Shown: piece after piece, positions 1 to 10,288 of the stretch | Position numbering within the stretch: position 1 is the first letter of the stretch | How the letters are laid out: every line of letters starts with the position of its first letter | Source of the DNA: Mnemiopsis leidyi | Taxonomy: Eukaryota > Ctenophora > Tentaculata > Lobata > Bolinopsidae | Direction: 5' to 3' | Assembly: GCA_000226015.1 (NCBI GenBank) | Contig: JH153463.1 | Coordinates: 31,830 to 65,590, forward strand | Length of the DNA stretch: 33,761 nt | Translations under genes and position numbers: made by a program | The notes under the pieces: model-generated | Database searches by the model: none | Told to the model about the DNA's origin: nothing | The model's input: only the letters and a program-made list of their open reading frames with translations

Positions 1-147
1 GTATCGTCAGCATACAAGTGAATAGAAAACCCATGTTTCTTAGCTATTGAACTGAGCTCCTTTGTGTAAAGAATGAACAAGATAGGGCCAAGAATAGAAC
101 CCTGTGGAACTCCTATTCTGAGATAACATTTATAAATCCTAAAATTT
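1..147 (-). mobile_element. LINE reverse-transcriptase fragment, cut by window edge
   Basis: Read on the minus strand, the frame gives [20 protein letters not shown] followed shortly by LYADD. These are the [12 protein letters not shown] block and the Y-x-D-D catalytic block of non-LTR retrotransposon reverse transcriptases of the jockey/CR1/L2 type. The frame stays open to the window edge, so the rest of the element lies before base 1. Towards base 147 the similarity fades (FRIYKCYL precedes the RIGVPQG block). It lies upstream of the acceptor of the glycylase exon, so it probably sits in an intron of that gene. Confidence 0.85.
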
Positions 148-926
148 TTTTGATGACATCATCATTGGCCAAACCCCCCCCCTCCCCCCTCGTCATCAAT
201 CATCATCAATCATCATTAGGAAACCCCCCCTCCCCCCTAGGTGATGACGTCATATGTGAACGACCCCTTAAGATGTGGTATATAAAGAAATCCTCCTTAT
301 GACTGACTCTGTATTCTATTAAATTATGTGTTATGTTTTCTATATCGTTATTAAATGAAATTAGTCTATTAAGTGAATAAGTCTGTGTGTGACCTACTAA
401 TTTACAAAATCCCCAACTTATTCGTTATGTCACAACTTTCATTCAGCAATTTGCATATGCGATGTGTGACCTACTTGTTATTATGTCATAACTAGTCCGG
501 ATTGGCTCGGGGATCCCCGAACCAGTATGCGACCAGTTGTTGTACTGGGTCGGGCTTTTTGGATACTGCCAAAAGAACATGCGATTGTGGTCAAACTTTG
601 CGCGTGCTGCATAGAATTTTTCAATAATGGCTGCATCAAACGGCTGCATTAATCCCCGCGTCTGTAGTTACTATTTACACCTGCAGAACAATAAAAACTA
701 ACCGAAATTACGTCTGGTACGAGGTTGCATATTTTTATTCCTCATTCTGCAAAGTTTAATGACAATAAACGACAGCATGATATGGGAAATTCAGCGGTCG
801 CCCGACACAATGAAAGCAGCCGCAATTCTTGTTATTTAAAGAATGTTCATGATTTTCATAAAGTCTGTTTACTGCTATCATTACGCCATACTGATATGAA
901 AAATAAATAATTTGCATATCCTACAG
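148..926. other. Intron or intergenic DNA with C-tracts; no gene seen
   Basis: Bases 170-245 hold two C-runs interrupted by T, separated by CATCAAT-type repeats, then a TGACGTCA palindrome (245-252). The rest is AT-rich with only short frames that carry no recognisable protein. It ends in a splice acceptor (ctacag, 921-926). It is most simply the intron upstream of the tubulin glycylase exon. Confidence 0.5.
170..245. repeat. Low-complexity C-tract pair
   Basis: Two copies of a C7-9, T, C6, T tract flank a CATCAAT/CATCATT-rich stretch. This is simple-sequence DNA of the kind found at the ends of degraded repeats. No function is claimed. Confidence 0.7.
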
Positions 927-3198
927 GTGCTATCAGTTGTACAGTGAAGAGGACCGAGGTGATTTCATTGAAGACTTTGAAATCTGTGCTTCTTTATCAA
1001 TACTCAAACTATACTGTAGACAATATGAAAAACATCTGAAAAAGGAGGAAAAGGAATCTGCATGCCAGGAGGAGTGTGACAAAGACGATGTTCCTGTTGT
1101 GAATGCTGCCAACATCGTTCCAGTTTCTGCTATTTCTTTAGCTGCAAATCATCTGAAGTTTGTTATCAGAAGAGTTCAGGATGAGTTTTTAGATTTCCCT
1201 CCCGATCCTAAAGATGAAATGAGTCATTTTAAGCGAAAGCAAATTCTAGGCTTCTCTTATTCGTTGACTGCTAAAGATTTTACATTTGAATCATTTGAGA
1301 AGTCAAACTATGAACTTGCCACAGGCATGGTTCAAATATTTGAGGAGATAAACCTAACTCAGAACCGTATTGATGGCTACACCAACACATGGATAATGAA
1401 ACCAGGAGCAAAATCAAGAGGAAGAGGTGTTGTGCCACAAAACAATTTGGATGAAATCCTCAAACTTGCAGACAGCTCAAAAGAGGAGAAGTGGGTCATT
1501 CAAAAGTATATCGAAAACCCTCTTCTTGTTCATGGCATCAAATTCGACATAAGACAATGGTTCATGGTAACAGACTGGAACCCACTCACTTTGTATTTTT
1601 ATCAGGATTCCTATCTACGTTTTGGTTCTCGAGCTTTTACTTTAGACGATTTTGACCCTTGCATTCATCTCTGTAATAATTCGATACAGAAGAAGTTTCT
1701 CTCTTCACAGTCAAAGAATGAAACTTCTTTTGCCCAGGGGAATATGTGGACAAGTAATGCATTTAAGAAGCATCTAGATAAGCAAGGCCTTCTTCCGAAA
1801 TGGGACCAATTAATTTATCCCGGTATGAAAAAATGCATTCAGAGGGTAATGATGACAATACAAGACATCATTGAGGACAGGAAAAACTCTTTTGAACTGT
1901 ACGGTGCAGACTTCATGCTTGATGAAGATTATAACCCATGGTTGATTGAGATAAATTGCAGCCCTGCTATGGGTGGCACGACTAAAGTCACAGAGCGGCT
2001 CTGCTCGGAGGTTCTTGAGGACAGTTGTAAAGTTATAATCGACAAGCGTGAAAATCGCTCTGCTTCTACAGGCAAGTGGGAAGTGATTTACAAGCAACCT
2101 TTGGTGACTGTTCCCCCTTACGTAGGTGTTCAGCTAGCTCTCGAGGGAAAATATTTGCCAAAACCAACCCCTATCAGAAGGAAGCTACAAAATGATCCTG
2201 ATCACTTAGAACGCTTAATGGCTAAGAAAGCCAAGTCCCCCCGAGCTCCAAAGCCAGAGGTGGTGGTAGCTCAGAGAAAACCTCCCCCTCAAAAGCAGGA
2301 ATTAAAAAGCAGCAAGATTGTCGGAATAACTGTTGCTGATGAAACCCAGTGCAATATGAACTACAATACCCTCGTTTGCAAACACACAAGAAAGTTTGAA
2401 AAAGAATTGCACAGCAGTCTCACCCTTAAACCACCTAAAAGTTCCTCAACCGAACCGTTTTTGAAAACATCATCGTCAATGCCTGTAACCCTTCCTACAT
2501 CTCCTTCAAAACACGTAGAATCTGCAAATTCTAGCTCCAGCACTGCTCTTCCAAGCATTCCTACCATTATTGCAACACAGGAGAGGTCGTCCCCTCATCT
2601 TTCATCGCTATCAATTAGTCCTATATCTTCAATCCAGGCTGAAGAAAAGTGGCCAGTCAAGAGGAAGCCACCTAAAAACTCTCCTGGAAGGGTTTCGGAC
2701 TTGATACCCAACCAAATCAACCCATACAGATTGCAACAAATCATTAGCCGTCAATCTAAGCCCAAACATTTGAACATGTTAGCCCTCCAAAACAGATACT
2801 CTAATGCAGTCAGTGGAAATGTAAGCTCATTGGCTGTTCTTGATGTTAAACCGAAACGTCGGAATAGTAAGGTTTCCAAGATGAAGAAAGTTGCTAAGAT
2901 CAAAAGTCTGTCAAAACTTTCAAGTTGTCCTCACTGTGAGACAAACAACCAGACCGGGATCATTCTAAACTTGTTGAAATCTGGCTCTCCTAACCATTGC
3001 AAGTCTAGTCCAGTTACAAAGAAGGTTGAAAATAATCGCTCAGAATCAGAGGCCCAAAAAGCACTTCCGAGTGTCTTTGAGCCAAGTTTCAACAATGTCA
3101 ACAAGCGTTGTCGACATTCAACAGACAGGATCTTCATTGAAAATTGTCGGGGAACAAACTTCAAATTAGGGGCTTTAGCTTGCTGGGCAGGTACTTAG
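927..3198 (+). CDS. TTLL3/8-like: Tubulin glycylase, TTLL3/TTLL8 type (terminal exon; 5' exons outside window)
   Basis: This is the large 3' exon of a tubulin-tyrosine-ligase-like ATP-grasp enzyme. TTLL3 and TTLL8 add the first glycine to glutamate side chains of tubulin in ciliary axonemes. The exon opens after acceptor ctacag in phase 1 with CYQLYSEEDRGDFIEDF. An in-frame stop at 904-906 and the lack of a nearby ATG show it is not a start. Counting from Cys (928) as residue 1, about 756 residues are visible: WIMKPGAKSRGRG nucleotide-binding loop (155-167), KFDIRQWFMVTDWNPLT (about 205-221), and GADFMLDEDYNPWLIEIN with metal-binding D328, E341 and N343. The catalytic part closely resembles TTLL3/8 rather than glutamylases. 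The last ~360 residues are a Ser/Pro/Lys-rich, probably disordered tail with one CxxC. A possible ATTAAA poly(A) signal lies at 3228-3233. Several hundred N-terminal residues are missing. Confidence 0.9.
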
Positions 3199-4597
3199 TT
3201 TTTACATCAATTTTTTGCTGAACCTTAATTAAATCACAGATCGCAAGTTCAACTATCTATGTCACTTGTTTCAAGGTGTATCAGAATTTATTGGGGTTTT
3301 TAGGAAAACAAATTTTAAAATACATACGTAGGTGTTTCAAGTGTATTGTGTTTAATTTTAAACTTTTTTCTTCCACCAGGTTCTCGTAATTGCCTGTTAA
3401 ATGTCAGTTAAATGTTAGTTTATGATACCATTCAAGCTCACCAACTCTAGAAATCTTTAAATTTATTTATTCATTTTAGAAAGTGTGGTTGGTCTATGAT
3501 TTACGTCATGTTCCCTAATGGAAATTTGCAATCGTTACTTTTACGTTACGTTAGGTTATATTGCTCTAATTATGAATCTGTGGATTTTAATTATATATAT
3601 ATACATTCGTCTTGTCATTAGAAAATTGTGTTTAAGTTTTATGTAAAAAATGTGAATTTATATTAATGCGAAATTGGATGTAAATATATAAAAGTTTGAA
3701 ATGTGTATATAAATGGAAATGTACAAATTTATTCAGCTTTGAAGAGTCGATTTATTGCAGAAACATCTATATAAATGTATCAGATAATTTGAAACTTGAA
3801 AACGAACAATATCTCTTTCACCACGTCCACATGTTATACTCTTGAATTTTAGCCATGCGGACAGATGTGTTTAAAGTTTTAAACTTTAATTAAACGAATA
3901 ATTGGAACATCTTCAAATAATTTGACAACAATTTTTTGATATTTGATGGCACTCCCTCAATTAATTGCTGGCTCGCGAATCATGTTTGCAAGTATTAATT
4001 TCGTCAAATGTCGATATTCGTTTTGGAGGTGTCCCAATATGTCACATAACAGCATATTGCAGTCATATCAGCATATTTTGGGTCTTGTAGTTCATCATCA
4101 ATGAAACAAAAATGTTAAAAATCCTGCTCCGCACTGTTGCGTAGTATAAATTAAACTTTAGGGCGCTGAGTGTTCATTAAATGCCACTCAAATGGCTGGC
4201 TTGTTCTTTGACGTTTGCCGATCTACATAGTTTATATGCAAAAATGAAAGCAATCCTGTTTGAATATGTCTTGCATGATAGTGCTTTGCTGCATTGCGAG
4301 AGTGGAGCCATGCAATCAGTACATTTTAGTGAACTGGCATTGCAAACTTCCCAAAAAATACCATGAATTGTATGATGGTAAGTGCTTCAAGATGCAATTT
4401 TGATACTCTTATGGCCTGAATAAATTCTTTTTGAACTTTCTCAGATGATCGTTGAAAACTTCATCTGATTTCTGAATCTGGATCTCTGTGTATACTTCAA
4501 TGAATTCATAAAGTGAAATTTAATTCACACTAAACAAAATCTGCTATTACTAATACCCTCGATGATAATTTAATATAACCTTCTTTTAAATTAGATC
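3199..4597. other. Intergenic, AT-rich; no gene seen
   Basis: This is the 3' flank of the glycylase gene and the 5' flank of the next gene. Only short frames without recognisable content occur (for example 4181-4366). An AATAAA lies near 4420. A T-rich acceptor-like stretch ends at 4594, three bases before the next ATG. Confidence 0.5.
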
Positions 4598-4981
4598 ATG
4601 GCAGAAGTTCCGGTGGTTGTGTTTGAGGAGCCAGTATTCGGTAAAAACTTCACTTCCAATCCCGACAAACGAAAACGTGCTTTGAAATCAGACTCAGAAA
4701 AGGAGCCTACGATAAAACGGCTAAAATCAGAATTCGCTAAATTTACTGCACAAAGTTCTAAAGAAAAGAAAAACTATCGATACAGTAAAATTGTAGAGCT
4801 AGGGGGCGTAGCTGAAAAAGATAAAACTATGCCATTACCGTTAAAAAGGAAGATTGAAGCTGCAAAGAAGAAAAGACTGCTGAAAGATGTGGAGCTTGGA
4901 AAGTTGGACGCTAAAAGTTTGAGTAAGAGTAAGAAAAAGGATAAGAATAGGTCGAGAAAGAAGAAGAGGCCGGGAGTGTGA
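4598..4981 (+). CDS. Small lysine-rich basic protein, unrecognised
   Basis: This is a 127-residue single-exon frame. It starts MAEVPVVVFEEPVFG, has a mixed middle (NYRYSKIVELGG) followed by PLPLKRKIEAAKKKRL, and ends in a very basic tail (KSKKKDKNRSRKKKRP). About a third of the residues are Lys or Arg, with several stretches like nuclear or nucleolar localisation signals. That composition resembles small ribosome-biogenesis factors, and the opening PVVVF recalls the C1orf131/DUF4602 group. However, the LGAKPPK-NYK signature of that group is not present, so I do not assign it. The frame is closed by a stop and followed by AATAAA at 5260-5265. An acceptor-like ttcttttaaattag ends three bases before the ATG, so a 5' UTR exon or a spliced leader may join there. 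Confidence 0.65.
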   Translation: MAEVPVVVFEEPVFGKNFTSNPDKRKRALKSDSEKEPTIKRLKSEFAKFTAQSSKEKKNYRYSKIVELGGVAEKDKTMPLPLKRKIEAAKKKRLLKDVELGKLDAKSLSKSKKKDKNRSRKKKRPGV

Positions 4982-7215
4982 TTGTTCTTTGCTTGTAGCA
5001 AGGTTCAATTTCACAAATTTGCAGATTACTTTTATTTTGAGTTGGGTCTTGATTAAAGTTCAAGGCATTTAATCATTATTTTGGAATAGTGTGCTGTGGC
5101 ATACTGGTATGCAAAAGTCTTATTTCTTTTACTCTTTGTAATTTTTCGGGGTTAATTTAGATATTTTATTACTTGTTTTGAATTTTGTTCTGTTTTCATA
5201 TGTTACTTTTACTTTTTCCCTGTTTGAAGTAAACCCTTATAAACCTTTATAAACAGAACAATAAACATGACGATCTGAACACCCAGTACTTTAAAGTGTT
5301 AAACTGGCCATACTTGGATTGCTGCCAGAATGTAATGCGATAACGACGAATATTTAACAATTTTAGGGCATCTGATGAGATTAAGTTGCTAACGTTCTAT
5401 GGCAACTGTTGTATTTACTGTTTTATTGGTTAGTGTTGCTGTGCAACCCTAAATCCTCAAGTGTAAAGAGATTTTGTCAGTGCCTGATAAAGTAAGTCGA
5501 AGATAAATTAGGAAAAAGTATTTGAGGACATTTTGTTATCGTGTGGTATTTGTGATAAAAGCGATGACAATCAGCACGTAGCAATTATCTTAAAATAGTA
5601 TCATGTACAAAAACTAGATTGCACACACTTTACAAGCTGCTTCCCGCAAATCTAGCACAATATTTTGACTTTGCACTGAAGAAATTTAAACTTTCTCGAC
5701 CTTCCAGAACTTTTCCAAGACAAAACAACGAGGCTACGTTGTAAATGTGTGCAGATTTAAAACGTGCAATCGGAATCTCGAATTTCTATTATCTTAATTA
5801 AAAATGAAACAAGGCTGGTCTTTCTATTCACCGCTTTATCAGTTGTACCAAGCACGCAATGTTATTGTCTACAAAGATACAACAAGGGTATATCTGAAAT
5901 TTTTAAAGTTAAATCATGCATTTCTTTTAAACTTTTCTCTTATCACTATCTCTAAATATTCATTTCACGGCATGACCATTTTGTATACCCACATTTTGCA
6001 CATCGTTCTGCAGTTTGACTAGCGACTTTACAGAACTTAATACCAGCAGTGTAGATAATGTACTTTATGTTTGGCAAAACACACGGTCTAGACGTGTGAA
6101 AACTGTGCTAGCTGCATAGACCACACAATCCATTAGAGCCGCATGGTAACAAGCAGGCAACCAGCTGACCAACCAGTGGTTAGCTCTGACATCTTCAGCC
6201 AATAGTGTGAGAGTTTAGCGATCATGTGGTATAGTCCAACCTATGACGGGGGAGGTTGGCTTTGTCCTTGTATTAATTTGTGTGCAGTTGTGCAGTGCAG
6301 TGTGCTGTAAGAATGATATCAGCTTCAAAAGCAGGACTATGCACGAAACTGTGGACCTATTTCTGCTAAAAAGTAGGTTTTCAAAACGTGGATAAAAATA
6401 CGGTCAGTAGGTACAGCTTAAATTCAATAAACACTTAATTACTTTTGCATGTAGTTTATACTTCAAGATGAAAATATAGACTGATCCAAAAGCTGGACGT
6501 GTTTTCCGTCTAAATCTGATTCCATTCCTTGACATTACACTGCAACGTGACTTAAGTTGAGATATCTCCTTAAAGCCCTTCATTTTATATCGGCATGCAA
6601 GCAATCACGAAATTTATTGCTACCACATAAAAGTTTGATTAGATCCATACTAAGATGCCACACATCTTTTGTGAAGCACTTTATAAACACTAGCGGGAGT
6701 AAATGCTTTTTTTCTGTAAGTAGGATGAAAACATAGCAAGTTAGTTTGTGTGCTGGGGATATTATCTTATTGCTTTTTTTCTGTAAGTAGGATGGATACA
6801 AGTTAGTTTGTGTACTGGGGATATTATCTATTATTATTATTCTTGTCTTATGTCTGACAAGTGTTTGCCAAACTGTGTCTTGGATTAATACGTGATAGAA
6901 AAAAATCGAATTAAATGGATAAATCTTAAAACATCAACATAATGTTAGGGGTCGTCATTTGTGAACAATCCTTATGAATATTTTACATGATCGATCATGT
7001 TGAGACCAACAAGCAAATCATATAATTTTGTTGACAGTTGATACGGTGAAAAGTTGAATGTTACTTAGCTGATGATCCTTGAAAAACTATGACAATAGAA
7101 AAAAATTAGGTGTTTTTAGGAAAGGGCCAAAAATTGTTCAAGTCACTGCCCATAAAACAGAAAATGATCGTGATCTCTATCTTACAATCCGACAGGAAAT
7201 GACGTAACATCTGCG
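4982..7215. other. Intergenic; no gene seen
   Basis: AATAAA at 5260-5265 is a likely poly(A) signal for the small basic gene. The remaining 1.9 kb has only short frames without recognisable content, a 67-bp tandem duplication (6704-6832), and a short degenerate match near 6955-6980 to the tgtgaac...cctta stretch at 253-271. A stop in frame with the SAND gene occurs at 7171-7173, and an acceptor-like AG at 7194-7195. Confidence 0.5.
6704..6832. repeat. Tandem duplication, two copies of ~65 bp
   Basis: Copy 1 (6704-6770) and copy 2 (6771-6832) both run from tgctttttttctgtaagtag to gggatattatct, with one small deletion and a few substitutions. It looks like a simple recent duplication. Each copy contains ctgtaagtag, which fits a splice donor, but no adjoining exon is visible. 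Confidence 0.85.
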
Positions 7216-8001
7216 ATGGCGAGTGTTCACACCGACCACAACCTATCCTGCTACACACTCGACACTATGGACTACATGGATACCCTGCACGTGTTATCAG
7301 CTCCCTTGTACCACGAACCGAAACTAGAAAGTGAAAGTAATGAAAGCGAAACAGAAAGTAACTACGAGCCGGTTTATGGTGTTTTGTTGTCCAGACCGGA
7401 GATTCTGGTGGAAAACAGTTTGAACAAAAATAACACACAGCAGTCTCTGTTTGACTTGTACAACGAATATTCGCCCACAGAGGCAAAAACTGAAACAGAA
7501 AGTGAAGTTCACGTCATCCCAATTGTATCAGTGGATCGATTTGAGGAAGCACAAGCGAACCTGTCTTACACACCCCCAGACTTAGAGCCCAAATACGCGC
7601 CACTAGCGCCTCCGTCTCCGCCTCCCCTGTCTCCCCCGCCTGACATGCCGGTCCTTCTCTCTGAACCAATCGAACAAAGGCCCATTCCTTGTTCCTCGCC
7701 CATTACAAAACCGGTAAAGATCACCTGTAACGAGGAGGAAGGAATTCTTCATCCCAATTTGCTGTGTCGCGGGTCGCGCGGCAAGTGTATTTACTATCAG
7801 GGCCAGTGGCTGACTCCAAACCAGTTTGAGTACCACACAGGTCGGGAGCGCAGCAAGTATTGGAAGCGCAGTTTGTATATAAACGGGACGAGTCTGGTGC
7901 ATATCATGCGGGAGGGAAAGTTAACTGAACATGACAGGAGTTGCACCTGCGGACCTATGGAACGTAGGAACGAACCTAAAGTTTTTACTGGTGTTTCATG
8001 A
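7216..8001 (+). CDS. SAND-domain transcriptional regulator, single exon
   Basis: This is a 261-residue protein. SAND domains bind DNA in regulators such as DEAF1, GMEB1/2 and the Sp100/AIRE group. The N-terminal half is acidic and Ser/Glu-rich (residues 35-100), then comes a proline-rich linker (130-145: LAPPSPPPLSPPPDMP). The SAND domain spans about 168-236: CNEEEGILHPN, then KCIYYQGQWLTPNQFE (190-205), then GRERSKYWKRSLYINGTSL (209-227). It is followed by HDRSCTC (239-245), resembling the His/Cys segment after the GMEB and DEAF1 SAND domains. No MYND, PHD, bromo or CARD domain is visible. The DNA-contacting KDWK motif reads KYWK here. An in-frame stop at 7171 supports ATG 7216. ATTAAA at 8301-8306 may end the transcript. 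Which SAND subfamily it belongs to is unresolved. Confidence 0.85.
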   Translation: MASVHTDHNLSCYTLDTMDYMDTLHVLSAPLYHEPKLESESNESETESNYEPVYGVLLSRPEILVENSLNKNNTQQSLFDLYNEYSPTEAKTETESEVHVIPIVSVDRFEEAQANLSYTPPDLEPKYAPLAPPSPPPLSPPPDMPVLLSEPIEQRPIPCSSPITKPVKITCNEEEGILHPNLLCRGSRGKCIYYQGQWLTPNQFEYHTGRERSKYWKRSLYINGTSLVHIMREGKLTEHDRSCTCGPMERRNEPKVFTGVS

Positions 8002-9439
8002 CTTAAATATTATTTGTTAATGACCTGTTAACTAATTTGTTTTAAATCTATTTGACTTATTTTAATTTCTACCTTTTTATCGCAAAATTAGATTAGGTAA
8101 CTGTCGCTTATTGAGCTGTATAACATACCTATGATATGTTATTTGATAGACTGATTTCCCTGTTGTAATGATATCAGAATAATTTGATCGCGTCAAAGTA
8201 TTTTACTTTTGAGAGTTTTTTATTTGGTGTAGAGCAGTGTTGAGCGACACCTTTAAAAGTTTATTTACAGTTTGCTGTTGAACTGACACAATTGTAGCAA
8301 ATTAAATATTTTGATATATATCGTACTATTTAACTTTTTTTCGACATTCATTAATTCAGTATTCGATTGATTTTTATCCAAGAACCAGAAAAAGTTCCCA
8401 AAAAAGTGCAATATTGCAATAAGCTGCATTAACCTCGTGCATACTAAATCGGAGAAATATCCTGGGTGATTGAATATGTTTTAAAAGAGTCCATAGAGTC
8501 CATAAAATCGCGTGGGATCAGATTGTTCAGAGTAAAATATAGTAAAATACCTAATCCTATGTCTGACAAGAGCAGCGAGCTCATGATATCCGCATTAATT
8601 GTAGGAAAAACGCTACCATTCATCAGCAATCGTGTTTTCAAAGTTTCATTCCATAATCCATTTTACTAAGCCATCATTTACACGATCAATGACATCAATG
8701 CCAAGTGTTGTTTGAGTCTCCATAAAACCTGGAAGTCTAAATTTTTGCTAGATTATCGTCGTGTTGTTCCGTTAAATCTGCTTTAGAGAAATCGCTATCC
8801 CTGACTTCTATTTCATTCAATCATGATCGTTTCCATCTGTTTGACAATAATTGTTTCTATGCTGTTGTGGCCCCATCTCAAAAAAAACGTCAAAAGGGTC
8901 TACCGAAAATGACATAATGTTAACGAGAGTTTTTGCTGACAGCGTCTTGTAATTCCACATTGCACGCAGCGTCGTATTGCAAACATTGTAGATTTAAGTT
9001 TGCAATGCCCGCAATTCGCCAGACTCTATCAGTGATGAGTGAATGATAGCACGTAAGCAGATAAGAAAGGTATACAGAATTGTAATAAACTACAGCAGCT
9101 GTTGTTTAATCAGTTTCTAGTTATCTGTCATTCTGCTTGATTGCTTGTCATTGCTCTACCAATTGAAGTAGCACGCTATTTCCTGGTTTAATTTCCTAGC
9201 TGCCTCACTGTTACAGTTCAAAAACCCAATTCCCATTTGTTGCGACGAGTAGTTATTTGAATCTCTGCCAGGAAAACTTGACTGGCTTCTGATCAGTATC
9301 AATACTAATGAGAAAAACTGACTAGCCCACTAACTTTCCTTCTGTTGATTCTGTGAACCCAGCTACTTACAAAACGATTTCCTGCTGTCCAAACTCATTC
9401 GCCTGTTCTCCTATTTCTGTTTCAAGTTTGATCGCCGAT
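8002..9439. other. Intergenic; no gene seen
   Basis: It holds the 3' flank of the SAND gene with ATTAAA at 8301-8306, and then AT-rich DNA. Short frames around 8444-8669 on both strands overlap each other and show no recognisable protein. Nothing else was found before the promoter cluster that begins near 9440. Confidence 0.5.
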
Positions 9440-9640
9440 CACGTGCATCAATATCCGCGCCCTATTGGACGGAATTTCCCACGTGACATGATCACCTTAT
9501 TATGATTGGCTGGCCCAGTTAGCTGTCCCTTCTCACGTTACCATGGGAATACGGGATACTCCGTTCAAGGTGGGGCGGGTGCTGCCATGCAATAACCGAC
9601 GGGGAGTATAAAAAAACCCAATTACGCTATTACCCTCATT
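9440..9640 (+). promoter_or_regulatory. TATA-type core promoter with E-boxes, CCAAT boxes and GC box
   Basis: The elements are in textbook order: two CACGTG E-boxes (9440-9445, 9480-9485), two inverted CCAAT boxes (ATTGG at 9464-9468 and 9505-9509), a GC box GGGGCGGG (9572-9579), and TATAAAAAAA (9607-9616). An initiator-like CTCATTA puts a start site at about A9638, 31 bases after the first T of the TATA box. It points towards the homeobox gene, whose ATG is at 10289, and would give a leader of about 650 bases, or less if part is spliced out. Confidence 0.7.
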
Positions 9641-10288
9641 AACGACCTATATCTGACAGAGATCCAGTTAGTGCCAATGTGTGCTTGATTAGAATCTAGT
9701 TCGTTGTACCACCTTGCCCTCCGATTCAGAAGTGGTCCTGACTTATTGACTTAAACACGCCTTCTAGTTGATTGTTGACTTGATGGGGAATATTTCATGC
9801 CATCATCTGATTGGCCACCGAATAGCTTATTTGTTTTTACTAGAGTTCATAGTACCAGCTTGAGTTTGCCGTTAAATCTCTCGTTACCTAGTTCTGTAAC
9901 AGATCTTGATTGCGAACTAGCATTTAAATCTCCTAGATGATTGAAGTCTCGTCATTTAGCACATTATAGTGCAACCTTGAGCGTACTGTACAGTTAGTAA
10001 GCAAGGCCACAATCAGACCAATTTTTCTCAAGTTGTTGCTCCTCACTGAATAAGGTGCTTGCTGCTTTGTCAGTTTGTAAATGTAAAGTTCAAATCACTG
10101 TCACATGTGTGGGACGGTTCAGACAGATTTTATATTAGTGCTTTTAAATGGTTTCCAATCTCATCAACTAGATAGATTTTTATGACTTAGTTAGATAAAT
10201 ACCGATATGATTTTAGCTGAATTAAACAAGACAATTTCATCCTTACTTTGTTACACATTTTATCAATAAGGAGCGTTACCTATGAGCT
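9641..10288 (+). other. Probable 5' untranslated leader or first intron of the homeobox gene
   Basis: It lies between the predicted start site and the ATG. No long frame is present. An acceptor-like stretch (ttttatcaataag, AG at 10269-10270) lies 18 bases before the ATG, so part of this leader may be removed by splicing. Confidence 0.4.

Noticed and set aside
937..942. TTG as the start of the glycylase
   Set aside because: A splice acceptor lies at 921-926 and coding similarity to TTLL3/8 continues to that acceptor; nuclear genes of animals do not normally start on TTG.
6955..6980. Copy of the stretch at 245-272
   Set aside because: Only about 22 bases match and with several differences; too short to call a repeat family from two instances.
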